Assembly: GCA_028290925.1 (NCBI GenBank)
Contig: JAQGIX010000300.1
Location: forward strand, 1-22,179
Origin: Phenylobacterium sp.
Lineage (GTDB): Bacteria; Pseudomonadota; Alphaproteobacteria; Caulobacterales; Caulobacteraceae
Length of the DNA stretch: 22,179 nucleotides
Reading direction: 5' to 3'
Shown one piece after another: positions 7,311 to 16,042 of the stretch. How positions within the stretch are numbered: the first letter of the stretch is position 1; each line of letters begins with the position of its first letter. Under the pieces are notes generated by a model. It saw only the letters and a list, made by a program, of their open reading frames with translations, did not search any database and had not been told where the DNA came from. Position numbers and translations under genes: made by a program.

Positions 7311-7418
7311 ACGCGCAGCCGGACGCAAAAGCGGTTCCCACTTTTGCTGGCTGTCGCTCGGCTCCACGCGCAGCCGGCCGCAAAAGTCGTTCCCACCTTT
7401 GCGGGCCGTCGCTCGGCT
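7311..7418. repeat. Tandem pair of 53-bp intergenic repeats with internal hairpins
   Basis: Unit 1 (7311-7363) and unit 2 (7366-7418) begin ACGCGCAGCCGG and end GTCGCTCGGCT; by hand they match at 47 of 53 positions with a 2-base spacer. Each has an inner inverted repeat: GCAAAAG/CTTTTGC in unit 1 and the weaker GCAAAAG/CCTTTGC in unit 2. The last unit overlaps the reverse stop codon of the GGDEF gene (7417-7419). It lies between convergent genes and may act as a terminator or be a mobile repeat remnant. Confidence 0.75.
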
Positions 7419-8130
7419 AACCCACGCCGCGCAGGCGCTTGGCGGCGAACATCGCGGCGTCGGCTTCGGCGACCAGCGCTTCCGGCTCCAGGTCGGGCGA
7501 GATCTGACGCACGCCGTAGGAGATGTGCAGCGGCGCGGACCAGTCGCCGAACTTGATCGGCTCGCGCTCGACGGCCTGGGCCAGCGCCTGGGCCTTGGCC
7601 TCGGCGACCGCCTGGTCGGCCTGCACCAGGATCACCGCGAACTCGTCGCCGCCCATGCGGCCAACCAGGTCCGACTCGCGGACGTTGGCCAGCAGGCGCT
7701 CGGCCACCGCGCGCAGGGCCGCATCGCCCGCCGCGTGGCCGTAGCGGTCGTTGACCGACTTGAAGCCGTCGAGGTCGAAATAGACCAGGCTGGCCGGCGC
7801 GCCATAGCGCTGAGAGAAGGTGCGGATGCGGCCGACCTCGCGCAGGAAGGCGCGGCGGTTGAGCAGCGGGGTCAGGGCGTCGCGGTCGGCCAGGCCCTCG
7901 GTCTCGGTGAGCTTGCCCTTCAGCCGCCCCACCTCGCCGCGCAGGTCGTCGATCTCGGTGAGCAGGGTGGCGAGCGCCGCCTGGACGGCCGGCGTCAGGT
8001 CCCGGTCGGTGAGCCCCAGGAAGGCCGCGGTGTCCGCGGGCGGGGCCGAAGCCACCTGGGCGCCGGCCTGCGCCAGCGCGCGCCGGCGGATGGCCGAGAA
8101 GGGTTCATTGCGCGCGCCGGAGATCTTCAT
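7417..8130 (-). CDS. GGDEF-domain diguanylate cyclase
   Basis: The 237-residue product has a helical N-terminal region without membrane segments (1-80, with a coiled-coil-like stretch around 57-78: TEIDDLRGEVGRLKGKL) followed by a GGDEF domain. The domain starts at DALTPLLNRRAF (84-95), carries FDLDGFKSVND (118-127) and the intact active-site GGDEF (160-164). An RxxD inhibitory site, RESD (151-154), lies five residues before it, so product feedback inhibition is expected. It should make c-di-GMP from two GTP in the cytoplasm. The size and coiled-coil plus GGDEF layout resemble Caulobacter DgcB, but I cannot confirm orthology. It is convergent with the ubiX unit and divergent from purEK. Confidence 0.93.
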   Translation of the reverse strand: MKISGARNEPFSAIRRRALAQAGAQVASAPPADTAAFLGLTDRDLTPAVQAALATLLTEIDDLRGEVGRLKGKLTETEGLADRDALTPLLNRRAFLREVGRIRTFSQRYGAPASLVYFDLDGFKSVNDRYGHAAGDAALRAVAERLLANVRESDLVGRMGGDEFAVILVQADQAVAEAKAQALAQAVEREPIKFGDWSAPLHISYGVRQISPDLEPEALVAEADAAMFAAKRLRGVG

Positions 8131-8205
8131 GGCGGTGGAGAGCCTCTAAAATCCTGGAGAATCAACGACGCGGAACCGGCACGCGCGAATCCTAACCCTG
8201 CCCGG

Positions 8206-8233
8206 TTGCTCGCGCAAAGCGCCCGCCTATACT
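8206..8233 (+). promoter_or_regulatory. Putative purEK promoter
   Basis: TTGCTC (8206-8211) and TATACT (8228-8233) are separated by 16 bases. The -10 box matches five of six consensus bases; the -35 matches three. A start near 8240 would give a leader of about 125 bases containing both hairpins at 8250-8278 and 8295-8340. Confidence 0.45.
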
Positions 8234-8249
8234 CCGCGCCTTTTCCGGC

Positions 8250-8340
8250 CGAGCCTGACCGAAGAACGGTCAGGCTCGATCATCGTTGGAGTTTCGAGCA
8301 TGATCCGGTCAGGTGGCCTCACCTGACCGGATCATGCTCG
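8250..8340 (+). promoter_or_regulatory. purE leader with two palindromic hairpins sharing complementary cores
   Basis: Hairpin 1 has 12-bp arms (8250-8261 and 8267-8278) around a 5-base loop. Hairpin 2 has perfect 21-bp arms (8295-8315 and 8320-8340) around the loop GCCT. The 8-mer CCTGACCG occurs at 8254-8261 and 8322-8329, and its complement CGGTCAGG at 8267-8274 and 8306-8313. The four segments could therefore pair in alternative ways. Neither hairpin has a following U-run, so they are not classical terminators. They may be a regulatory leader or inserted palindromic repeats. Confidence 0.55.
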
Positions 8341-8365
8341 GGGGCGTAGGAATCAGAGCATCGAC

Positions 8366-8857
8366 ATGAGCGCCACAGCGCCCGTCGCCATCATCATGGG
8401 CAGCCGTTCCGACTGGCCGGTGCTCAAACGGGCGGCCGCGATGCTGGACGAGCTGGGCGTGGCCTATGAGGCCAAGGTGGTTTCCGCCCACCGCACGCCG
8501 CAGCGGATGTACGAATTCGCCAGGGGCGCCAAGGCGGCCGGCTACCAGGTGATCATCGCCGGGGCCGGCGGCGCGGCCCACCTGCCGGGCATGACCGCGT
8601 CGCTGACCGACCTGCCGGTGCTCGGCGTGCCGATCGAATCCAAGGCGCTGAAGGGCATGGACAGCCTGCTCTCCATCGTCCAGATGCCGGCCGGCATCCC
8701 GGTCGGGACCCTGGCCATCGGCGAGGCGGGGGCGACGAACGCCGGCCTGCTGGCCGCGCGCATCCTGGCGCTCACCGATCCGGCGATCGCGGAGAAGGTG
8801 GCGGCGTTCAGCGCCCGTCAGACCGCCAGCATCCCCGAGACAGTCGAGGACGCCTGA
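8366..8857 (+). CDS. purE: PurE, 5-(carboxyamino)imidazole ribonucleotide mutase
   Basis: The 163-residue product catalyses conversion of N5-CAIR, made by PurK, to CAIR in purine synthesis. The family motifs are complete: MGSRSDWPVL (11-20) at the substrate phosphate site, SAHRTP (40-45) with the expected catalytic His at 42, and AGAGGAAHLPGM (65-76). The P-x-G-x-P-V-G-T region (MPAGIPVGTLAIG) and a C-terminal helix follow. Length is normal for class I PurE, which is expected beside purK. It starts eight bases before... its own stop is eight bases upstream of purK, so the two are one operon. The SD is weak (AGGAA, 8348-8352, spaced 13 bases), which makes leader structure more relevant. Confidence 0.97.
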   Translation: MSATAPVAIIMGSRSDWPVLKRAAAMLDELGVAYEAKVVSAHRTPQRMYEFARGAKAAGYQVIIAGAGGAAHLPGMTASLTDLPVLGVPIESKALKGMDSLLSIVQMPAGIPVGTLAIGEAGATNAGLLAARILALTDPAIAEKVAAFSARQTASIPETVEDA

Positions 8858-8865
8858 GACCCCCC

Positions 8866-9960
8866 ATGGCCGACTTGCCGCTTAAAGGGGGGCCGCTCGA
8901 ACCGGGCCAGACCATCGGCATCCTCGGCGGGGGCCAGCTTGGCCGCATGCTGGCCACGGCCGCCGCGCGACTGGGCTTCGACGTGGTGATCCTCGATCCG
9001 GAGCCGGACGCGCCGGCCGGACGGGTCGCGGCCCACACCATCGTCGCGTCCTACGACGACCCGCAGGGGCTGGAGGCGCTGGGCGCCGCGGCCGGCATCG
9101 TCACCTATGAGTTCGAGAACGTGCCGGCCCAGGCGGTCGCGCGGCTGGCGGAGATGGGCGTGGAGGTGGCGCCCGGCCCGCTCGCCCTGCGCATCGCCCA
9201 GGACCGGCTCGAGGAGAAGACCTTCCTCAACGGCCACGGCGCGCCGACCGTGGCCTTCGCGGCGGCCGACACGCCCGAGGCCGCCGTGGCGGCGGCGGAG
9301 CAGCTCGGCCTGCCGGTGCTGATGAAGACCCGCCGCGAGGGCTATGACGGCAAGGGCCAGCGCTGGGTGGAGCACGCCGCCGACGCGGCGGCCGCCTTCC
9401 GGGCGCTGGGCGGGGTCCCGGTGATCCTGGAGGCGGCGGCCGAGTTCGTCCGCGAGCTGTCGGTGATCGCCGCCCGCGGCCGCGACGGGGCGACGGCGGT
9501 CTATCCGCTGGCCGAGAACCACCACGAGGGCGGCATCCTGCGCCGCTCGATCGCCCCGGCCCGGGTCACCCCGGCGCTGGCCGACCAGGCGGAGCGGATC
9601 GCCGCGCGCGTGCTGGCCGGGCTCGACTATGTGGGGGTGATCGGCATCGAGCTGTTCGAGATGGCCGACGGTCGCCTGCTGGTGAACGAGATCGCGCCGC
9701 GGGTGCACAACACCGGCCACTGGACGCTGGACGGCTGCGAGGTCGACCAGTTCGAGCAGCACATCCGCGCCATCGCCGGCTGGCCGCTCGGCCCCACGGT
9801 GGCCGTCGCGCGGGTGGAGATGCTGAACCTCTTGGGCGAGGAGGCCGACCAGTGGCTGAAGTTCGCCGCCGAGCCGGAGACCCGCCTGCACCTCTATGGC
9901 AAGCGCGACGCCAAGCCCGGCCGCAAGATGGGCCATGTGAACCGGGTCAAGCCGTTGTAG
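8866..9960 (+). CDS. purK: PurK, 5-(carboxyamino)imidazole ribonucleotide synthase
   Basis: The 364-residue ATP-grasp enzyme makes N5-CAIR from AIR, bicarbonate and ATP, the step before PurE. An N-terminal Rossmann-like loop GILGGGQLGRM (18-28) is followed by the ATP-grasp region. There the glycine-rich loop is TRREGYDGKGQ (155-165), and the metal/phosphate-binding end is NEIAPRVHNTGHWT (274-287). Length and order are standard. The first ~14 residues (MADLPLKGGPLEPG) are an unconserved lead; a later start is not obvious. Eight bases separate it from purE. The stop is followed directly by a palindromic element and the convergent COQ9-family gene. Confidence 0.97.
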   Translation: MADLPLKGGPLEPGQTIGILGGGQLGRMLATAAARLGFDVVILDPEPDAPAGRVAAHTIVASYDDPQGLEALGAAAGIVTYEFENVPAQAVARLAEMGVEVAPGPLALRIAQDRLEEKTFLNGHGAPTVAFAAADTPEAAVAAAEQLGLPVLMKTRREGYDGKGQRWVEHAADAAAAFRALGGVPVILEAAAEFVRELSVIAARGRDGATAVYPLAENHHEGGILRRSIAPARVTPALADQAERIAARVLAGLDYVGVIGIELFEMADGRLLVNEIAPRVHNTGHWTLDGCEVDQFEQHIRAIAGWPLGPTVAVARVEMLNLLGEEADQWLKFAAEPETRLHLYGKRDAKPGRKMGHVNRVKPL

Positions 9961-10104
9961 GCGCCTTCCCTCCCTTAATGGGGAGGGTCGAGTCGCAAAG
10001 CGACCGGGGTGGGGAAGCCAGGTCCAAGCTCAGAGCTTGATCGTGAGACCCCCACCCGTCCGAGGCTTCGCCTCGTCCACCCTCCCCATTAAGGGAGGGA
10101 AAGC
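9961..10104. repeat. 144-bp palindromic intergenic element between purK and COQ9 gene
   Basis: Perfect 23-bp arms occupy 9966-9988 and 10079-10101, with the core TTAATGGGGAGGG on the left mirrored by CCCTCCCCATTAA on the right. Inside them, imperfect matches continue: GGGTGGGG-like and CGAG/CTCG blocks at 9989-10013 and 10049-10078. The element fills nearly all of the gap between two convergent stop codons (9960 and 10105). Related CTCCC/GGGAG palindromes occur as multicopy repeats in Caulobacterales genomes. It may serve as a two-way terminator. Confidence 0.75.
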
Positions 10105-10770
10105 TCAGCGATAGCGCATCCGCCCCAGCGCGCCGGCGACGCCGGCCAGCAGGTCGTAGGGCCGCAAGCGCGTGGTCGCCTTCCATTTTTCGAAGCGCAT
10201 GACGTCCTCGATCCGACGGCCGGCGAAGGCCAGGGCGTCGGCGCGGCCGGAGCCCAGGCGGATCGCCATGGCGCCGGAGAGGATGGCGGCCAGCAGCGCG
10301 CGCTTGGAATAGTGGTTCTCGTCGGTGGCCGCATCGCCGGCCCAGCGCCACAGGACATCGGCGCTCTCCCAGGCGAGTCTGCCGGCCAGCGCGGCGTTGG
10401 CCGGCAGCGCCAGCCAGCCCATCCAGCGCCGGACAGCCGGCTCGTCCGGGGCGGCGGCGTCGAGGCGCGCCTCCACGGCCTTGGCGATCCGCTCGCGGAC
10501 CTTCAGCGCCAGCGGGTCGACATCCTTGAGCATCGTCAGCGCGCGGGCGTCGTGGCGACGCGACAGCAGGGCGGCGAGATCGGCCGGTCCGTGCGGGATG
10601 AGCAGCTCGGTCTCGCCGTCGGAAAAGCCCGCCGCACGGCCGGCGGCCTTGGCCGTGCGCCAGGTCCAGCCCTCCCGCGGCGCGAGGGTCAGCGCATGGT
10701 CCAAGAGCTGCTGCTCGGCGCGGGCGGCCCAGTCCTGGGTTTCGGCGGGGGTTTCGGCGGTGTGGCTCAT
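10105..10770 (-). CDS. COQ9 family protein (rpsU-divergent protein)
   Basis: The 221-residue product matches the COQ9/TIGR02396 family, historically named for being divergently transcribed from rpsU, exactly as seen here. COQ9 proteins bind lipids and support ubiquinone biosynthesis, acting with COQ7 in mitochondria. Visible blocks are HALTLAPREGWTWRTAKAA (25-43), ELLIPHGPADLAALLSRRHD, a Leu/Ala-rich helical middle and NHYSKRALLAAILSGAMAIRL near residue 155, the conserved C-terminal segment. The fold is TetR-like but without a clear HTH function. ATG 10770-10768 is chosen; an upstream ATG would add only a non-conserved stretch. ubiX, another ubiquinone-linked gene, is about 4 kb away. Confidence 0.9.
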   Translation of the reverse strand: MSHTAETPAETQDWAARAEQQLLDHALTLAPREGWTWRTAKAAGRAAGFSDGETELLIPHGPADLAALLSRRHDARALTMLKDVDPLALKVRERIAKAVEARLDAAAPDEPAVRRWMGWLALPANAALAGRLAWESADVLWRWAGDAATDENHYSKRALLAAILSGAMAIRLGSGRADALAFAGRRIEDVMRFEKWKATTRLRPYDLLAGVAGALGRMRYR

Positions 10771-10960
10771 CGACCCGGTGTTTAACCTTTTCCGCTAGGG
10801 TTCGTCTCGGCGTGGACACGCAGGCCCGCTTCTGATATCCCGCCGCGCTCGGACCCGAAGGCCCTCAAGCCTCCGGGCCATAATGTTTTTGTTCGCTCGC
10901 CGCCGCCCCCATGCCGGGAGTGAGGGGGCCGGGCCCGGCTAGCAGGCAGGAGAGAGACCT

Positions 10961-11197
10961 CTGGTTCAGATTTTCGTCCGCGACAACAACGTCGACCAAG
11001 CCCTCAAGGCGCTGAAGAAGAAGATGCAGCGCGAAGGCTCGTTCCGCGAAATGAAGCGGCACGTCCACTATGAAAAGCCCTCGGAGAAGCGCGCCCGCCA
11101 AAAGGCGGAGGCCGTGCGCCGGGCTCGCAAGCTGGCCCGCAAGCGCGCCCAGCGGGAAGGCCTGATCGCCGCGCCGAAGAAGCCCGCCCCCCGCTAA
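10961..11197 (+). CDS. rpsU: Small ribosomal subunit protein bS21, apparent CTG start
   Basis: The frame encodes 78 residues, reading VQIFVRDNNVDQALKALKKK from codon 2, then REGSFREMKRHVHYEKPSEK and an Arg/Lys-rich helix ending LIAAPKKPAPR. This is bS21, which binds near the 3' end of 16S rRNA in the 30S subunit. The codon before GTT-CAG-ATT is CTG (10961-10963). Upstream in frame there is no ATG, GTG or TTG before the TAG at 10940-10942. AGGAG (10948-10952) sits eight bases before CTG, right for initiation. The start is therefore non-standard unless there is a sequence error. A 12-base palindrome GCCGGGCCCGGC (10928-10939) precedes the SD. The gene is divergent from the COQ9-family gene, a conserved arrangement. 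Confidence 0.93.
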   Translation: MVQIFVRDNNVDQALKALKKKMQREGSFREMKRHVHYEKPSEKRARQKAEAVRRARKLARKRAQREGLIAAPKKPAPR

Positions 11198-11239
11198 GGG
11201 CCCGGGCCTCACGGACGACGCAATCCGTTCCTATGCAGG

Positions 11240-11262
11240 GGCCGCGCCGGCCGGGCGCGGCC
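11240..11262 (+). terminator. Rho-independent terminator of rpsU
   Basis: Arms GGCCGCGCC (11240-11248) and GGCGCGGCC (11254-11262) flank a 5-base loop and are followed by TTTCGCATTT. It lies 43 bases after the rpsU stop. The remainder of the gap to ftsH (11263-11383) shows no gene. Confidence 0.7.
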
Positions 11263-11383
11263 TTTCGCATTTCATGGCCAAGGCGCGGTCTTCCGTCGCG
11301 CGGACAAGCGCTTGCTGGTGGAACGACGGTCGGCGTCCTATCTTTAACGTTCCGGCCGGAAATCCTGTGAGGCGCTTTCAACG

Positions 11384-13267
<1,884 letters not shown>

Positions 13268-13292
13268 TCGTCGAGGCCATGATTTGAGGAAG

Positions 13293-13322
13293 AGGCGGTC
13301 GCGCCGATGCGACCGCCTTTTT
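13293..13322. terminator. Strong terminator after ftsH
   Basis: Arms AGGCGGTCGC (13293-13302) and GCGACCGCCT (13309-13318) form a 10-bp stem with loop GCCGAT, followed by TTTTT (13318-13322). It is a textbook Rho-independent terminator. It also lies just after the reverse gene at 13332-13532, so it may serve both strands. Confidence 0.9.
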
Positions 13323-13331
13323 CGTGTCAGC

Positions 13332-13532
13332 CTAGACCTTGGTCTCCAGGTACATGATCGCCCGCTCCAGGACCTTGTGTCCCCAGCGGGTGATGTCCGG
13401 GCGCCGCAACTGCTCTTGGGCGGCGCGGAGCGCCTCGGCGCCGTGCCGCCGGCGCAGGTACTGCGCCTCCTCAAGCGCCTCGCGAAGCAGGCGCTGACGC
13501 CGCCGATAGAGGCGCAGCGGGTTGAGGATCAT
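13332..13532 (-). CDS. Small basic hypothetical protein (66 aa)
   Basis: Starting at the ATG complement of 13532-13530, the product reads MILNPLRLYRRRQRLLREAL, continues EEAQYLRRRHGAEAL and RRPDITRWGHKVLERAIMYLE, and ends TKV with a TAG stop. It is a basic amphipathic helical protein with no membrane segment I can define beyond a possible short N-terminal amphipathic region. A much longer open frame runs on upstream, but that part is the reverse shadow of folP; only this C-terminal segment reads as a plausible protein. A G-rich stretch precedes the start. It is divergent from folP and convergent with ftsH. I do not recognise a named family. Confidence 0.65.
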   Translation of the reverse strand: MILNPLRLYRRRQRLLREALEEAQYLRRRHGAEALRAAQEQLRRPDITRWGHKVLERAIMYLETKV

Positions 13533-13607
13533 GTATACCCCCCGAAGCAGCGCGCTGGCGCGGCCTCTCCCGGTGAGGACCGGGCCGAGCTTAACTATGC
13601 CACAAGT

Positions 13608-14468
13608 ATGAAGATTTTGCGCCGCCAAATGGCAAAGGCTTCCGCTGCAACTCTTCCGGTCAAGGTGGTGGGCGTGGTCAACGTCACGCCCGACAGCTTC
13701 TCCGACGGCGGCCGCCACCTGGAGCCGGCCGCGGCCCTGGCGCACGCCCGCCGGCTGATCGCCGAGGGAGCCGACCGGCTGGACATCGGCGGCGAGTCGA
13801 CCCGGCCCGGCGCCCAGCCGGTCTCCGAGGGCGAGGAGATCGCCCGGGTCGTCCCGCTGATCCGCAGCCTGCGCGCCGAAAGCGCCATCCGGATCTCCGT
13901 CGACACCATGAAGCCCGCCGTCGCCCGCCAGGCCGTGGCGGCGGGCGCGACGATGTGGAACGACGTCACCGCCCTGCGGCAGGCGCCCGAGAGCCTGGCC
14001 ACCGCCGCCCAGCTGGGCTGCGACGTGGTGCTGATGCACATGCAAGGCGAGCCGCAGACGATGCAGGCCGAGCCGCACTATGACGACGTGGTCGCCGAGG
14101 TGGCGGACTTCCTGGCCGAACGCGCCGCCGTGGCGATGGCCGCGGGCGTGGCCCGCGAACGCATCTGGCTCGATCCGGGCGTGGGCTTCGGCAAGCACAT
14201 GATCGGCCACAACCTGCCGCTGCTGGCCGGCCTGGAGCGGATCGTGGGCCTGGGCTTCCCGGTGCTGCTGGGGGTCAGCCGCAAGAGCTTCATCGGCGCG
14301 CTGGACGGCGGCGGGCGGGACGCGGACCAGCGGCTGGGCGGCTCGATCGCCGGGGCGCTGTGGGGCGCGGCGGCCGGCGTCGCGGCGGTGCGCGTCCACG
14401 ACGTGCGCGAAACGGTCCAGGCGCTGCGGGTCTGGGAAGCGATCGCTCAGGCGGGCGGGCGGCGGTAG
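13608..14468 (+). CDS. folP: Dihydropteroate synthase
   Basis: The enzyme couples 6-hydroxymethyl-7,8-dihydropterin pyrophosphate to p-aminobenzoate in folate synthesis and is the sulfonamide target. From ATG 13608 the product has 286 residues, a usual size. The two signatures are intact: VVNVTPDSFSDGG after the N-terminal strand (about 21-33) and DIGGESTRPGA (about 60-70). Later blocks include ISVDT, WNDVTALR, VLMHMQG with the following pterin-site region, LDPGVGFGKH, and GVSRKSF with the conserved SRKS. The alternative start at 13629 (MAKASAATL) lies closer to the domain; neither start has a good SD. The large open frame upstream to 13284 crosses the ftsH terminator and the reverse gene and is rejected. 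Confidence 0.95.
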   Translation: MKILRRQMAKASAATLPVKVVGVVNVTPDSFSDGGRHLEPAAALAHARRLIAEGADRLDIGGESTRPGAQPVSEGEEIARVVPLIRSLRAESAIRISVDTMKPAVARQAVAAGATMWNDVTALRQAPESLATAAQLGCDVVLMHMQGEPQTMQAEPHYDDVVAEVADFLAERAAVAMAAGVARERIWLDPGVGFGKHMIGHNLPLLAGLERIVGLGFPVLLGVSRKSFIGALDGGGRDADQRLGGSIAGALWGAAAGVAAVRVHDVRETVQALRVWEAIAQAGGRR

Positions 14469-14612
14469 GGGACGAGCCAGGCTTCCAGCTGCGACAAGCC
14501 CGCCGGCTCCAGCCGATGGCTTCGAACAGGTCCACAGCTGATAAATCGCCGTGTGTTTATATGACCGTCAAGATATGTGCGTGCGATGCGCAAAGCCGCT
14601 ATCGGCAAGGCC

Positions 14613-15413
14613 ATGCAGCCGCTCGGCCGAGTCCTGATCATCGCCGGATCCGATTCCGGGGGCGGGGCCGGGATCCAGGCCGACATCAAGACGGTGACGG
14701 CGCTGGGCGGCTATGCGGCGACCGCGATCACCGCGGTGACCGTGCAGAACACCCTCGGCGTCTCCGCCGTCCATCCAATCCCGCCGCAGATCATCACCGC
14801 CCAGGCGCGCGCGGTGCTGGACGACATCGGCGCCGATGCGATCAAGACCGGCATGCTGGGCGACCTGGCCGCGGTGCGCGCGGTGGCCGAGCTGCTGGCG
14901 GGCGTGGCGGTTCCGGTAGTGATCGATCCGGTGATGGTCGCCAAGGGCGGCGCGGCGCTGATGGAGTCGTCGGCGGTGGCCGCGGTGCGCGAGCTGCTGG
15001 TCCCGCGCGCGGCCTTGCTCACCCCCAATGTCCCGGAGGCCGAGGCCCTGACCGGGCTCGCCATCGCCTCGCTGGACGACCAGCGCCGGGCGGCCGAGGT
15101 CCTGCTGGCCGCCGGCGCCGCGGCGGTGCTGATGAAGGGCGGACACTTGGCGGGGGACCGGGTGACGGACCTGCTGATCACGCCGGCCAGCGAAACGGCC
15201 TTCGAGGCCGAGCGCATCGTCACCCGCCACACCCACGGCACCGGCTGCACCCTGGCCTCAGCCTGCGCGACGGGCCTGGCGCAGGGCCTGCCGCTCACCG
15301 AGGCCGTGGCGCGGGCCTGGGCCTATGTGCAGGAGGCGATCGCGCGCGCGCCCGGCTTCGGCGCCGGCCAGGGCCCGCTGGACCATGGCTGGCCGCTCAG
15401 GGGGCCGGCGTGA
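14613..15413 (+). CDS. thiD: Hydroxymethylpyrimidine/phosphomethylpyrimidine kinase
   Basis: The 266-residue ribokinase-fold enzyme phosphorylates HMP and HMP-P in thiamine pyrophosphate synthesis. It begins GRVLIIAGSDSGGGAGIQAD, the characteristic ThiD N-terminus (5-24). DPVMVAKGG marks the substrate-binding side, and the C-terminal HTHGTGCTLASA carries the GTGC anion-hole/catalytic Cys motif. Starts at 14577 (GTG), 14586 (ATG) and 14613 (ATG) are all in frame; 14613 is chosen because relatives begin only a few residues before GRVLII. Its TGA overlaps the next gene's GTG by four bases. I looked for a TPP riboswitch in the 14469-14612 gap and saw no CTGAGA-type element. Confidence 0.93.
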   Translation: MQPLGRVLIIAGSDSGGGAGIQADIKTVTALGGYAATAITAVTVQNTLGVSAVHPIPPQIITAQARAVLDDIGADAIKTGMLGDLAAVRAVAELLAGVAVPVVIDPVMVAKGGAALMESSAVAAVRELLVPRAALLTPNVPEAEALTGLAIASLDDQRRAAEVLLAAGAAAVLMKGGHLAGDRVTDLLITPASETAFEAERIVTRHTHGTGCTLASACATGLAQGLPLTEAVARAWAYVQEAIARAPGFGAGQGPLDHGWPLRGPA

Positions 15414-15982
15414 GCGGGGACCTCGAGGCGCGGCTGGACGCCATCGTCCGCGCCTGCCCGAGCCTGATGCAGGTGCTGACCACGGCGCGCGATCTGCAGC
15501 TGCCCGACTGGCTGGTCTTCTCCGGAGCCATCTATCAGCGGGTGCTCAACCACCTGACCGACCGCGACCCCGACTATGGGATCCGGGACTACGACTTCGG
15601 CTATTTCGATCCGTCGGACATCTCCTACGAGGCCGAGGACGTGGTGATCCGCCGGGTGGCCGCCGCCTTCGAGCCGCCGCTGAAGGCGATGGTCGAGGTG
15701 CGCAACCAGGCCCGGGTGCACCTGTGGTTCGAGGGCAAGTTTGGCGAGCCCTATGCGCCGCTCTCCGGCACCGCCGAGGCGCTGACCCGGTTCGTGAGCC
15801 CGCTGTTCGCGGTGGGCGTGCGGCTGGAGCCCGACGACCGCCTGACCATCGTGGCGCCGTTCGGGCTGGAGGACCTGTTCGCCCTGACTCTGCGGCCCAA
15901 TCCGCTCCGGCGCACCAACGGCTTCGCCCGCACGGCGGCCTCGAACCGGGCGCGCTGGCCGGAGCTGACTGTTGCCGATTAG
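15410..15982 (+). CDS. Nucleotidyltransferase family protein (DUF925 / NTP_transf_6)
   Basis: The GTG at 15410 gives a 190-residue product in a different frame from thiD and overlapping its stop by four bases (GTGA), so translational coupling is likely. The pattern LPDWLVFSGAIYQRVLNHLT, followed by DYGIRDYDFGYFDPSDISYEAED and later VRNQARVHLWF and YAPLSGTAEALTRF, is the DUF925 family. Proteins of this type are predicted nucleotidyltransferases; the acidic DYDFGYFD region is the likely metal-binding site. The true substrate is unknown. The frame is open far upstream to 14360, but that part is a reverse-phase shadow of folP/thiD. Coupling to thiD suggests a metabolic partner role, which is only inference. 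Confidence 0.88.
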   Translation: MSGDLEARLDAIVRACPSLMQVLTTARDLQLPDWLVFSGAIYQRVLNHLTDRDPDYGIRDYDFGYFDPSDISYEAEDVVIRRVAAAFEPPLKAMVEVRNQARVHLWFEGKFGEPYAPLSGTAEALTRFVSPLFAVGVRLEPDDRLTIVAPFGLEDLFALTLRPNPLRRTNGFARTAASNRARWPELTVAD

Positions 15983-16042
15983 CCACTTGGCTAACTGCCA
16001 AACCGGCCTATCTGAAGCGTCACAGATTCCGGGGAGTCCGCC

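Noticed and set aside
7399..8349. Forward frame opposite the GGDEF gene
   Set aside because: It overlaps the intact GGDEF domain and runs into the purE leader hairpins without any family match.
11312..11344. Promoter of ftsH (TTGCTG ... TATCTT)
   Set aside because: The spacing is about 21 bases, too long for a sigma-70 promoter, and no clear heat-shock elements were seen.
14290..14535. 81-codon reverse frame over the folP end
   Set aside because: Mostly Arg/Pro-rich shadow of folP; only its first ~25 residues lie in the gap and show no family.
14469..14612. TPP riboswitch before thiD
   Set aside because: No CTGAGA-like or paired TPP aptamer elements are visible in the gap.
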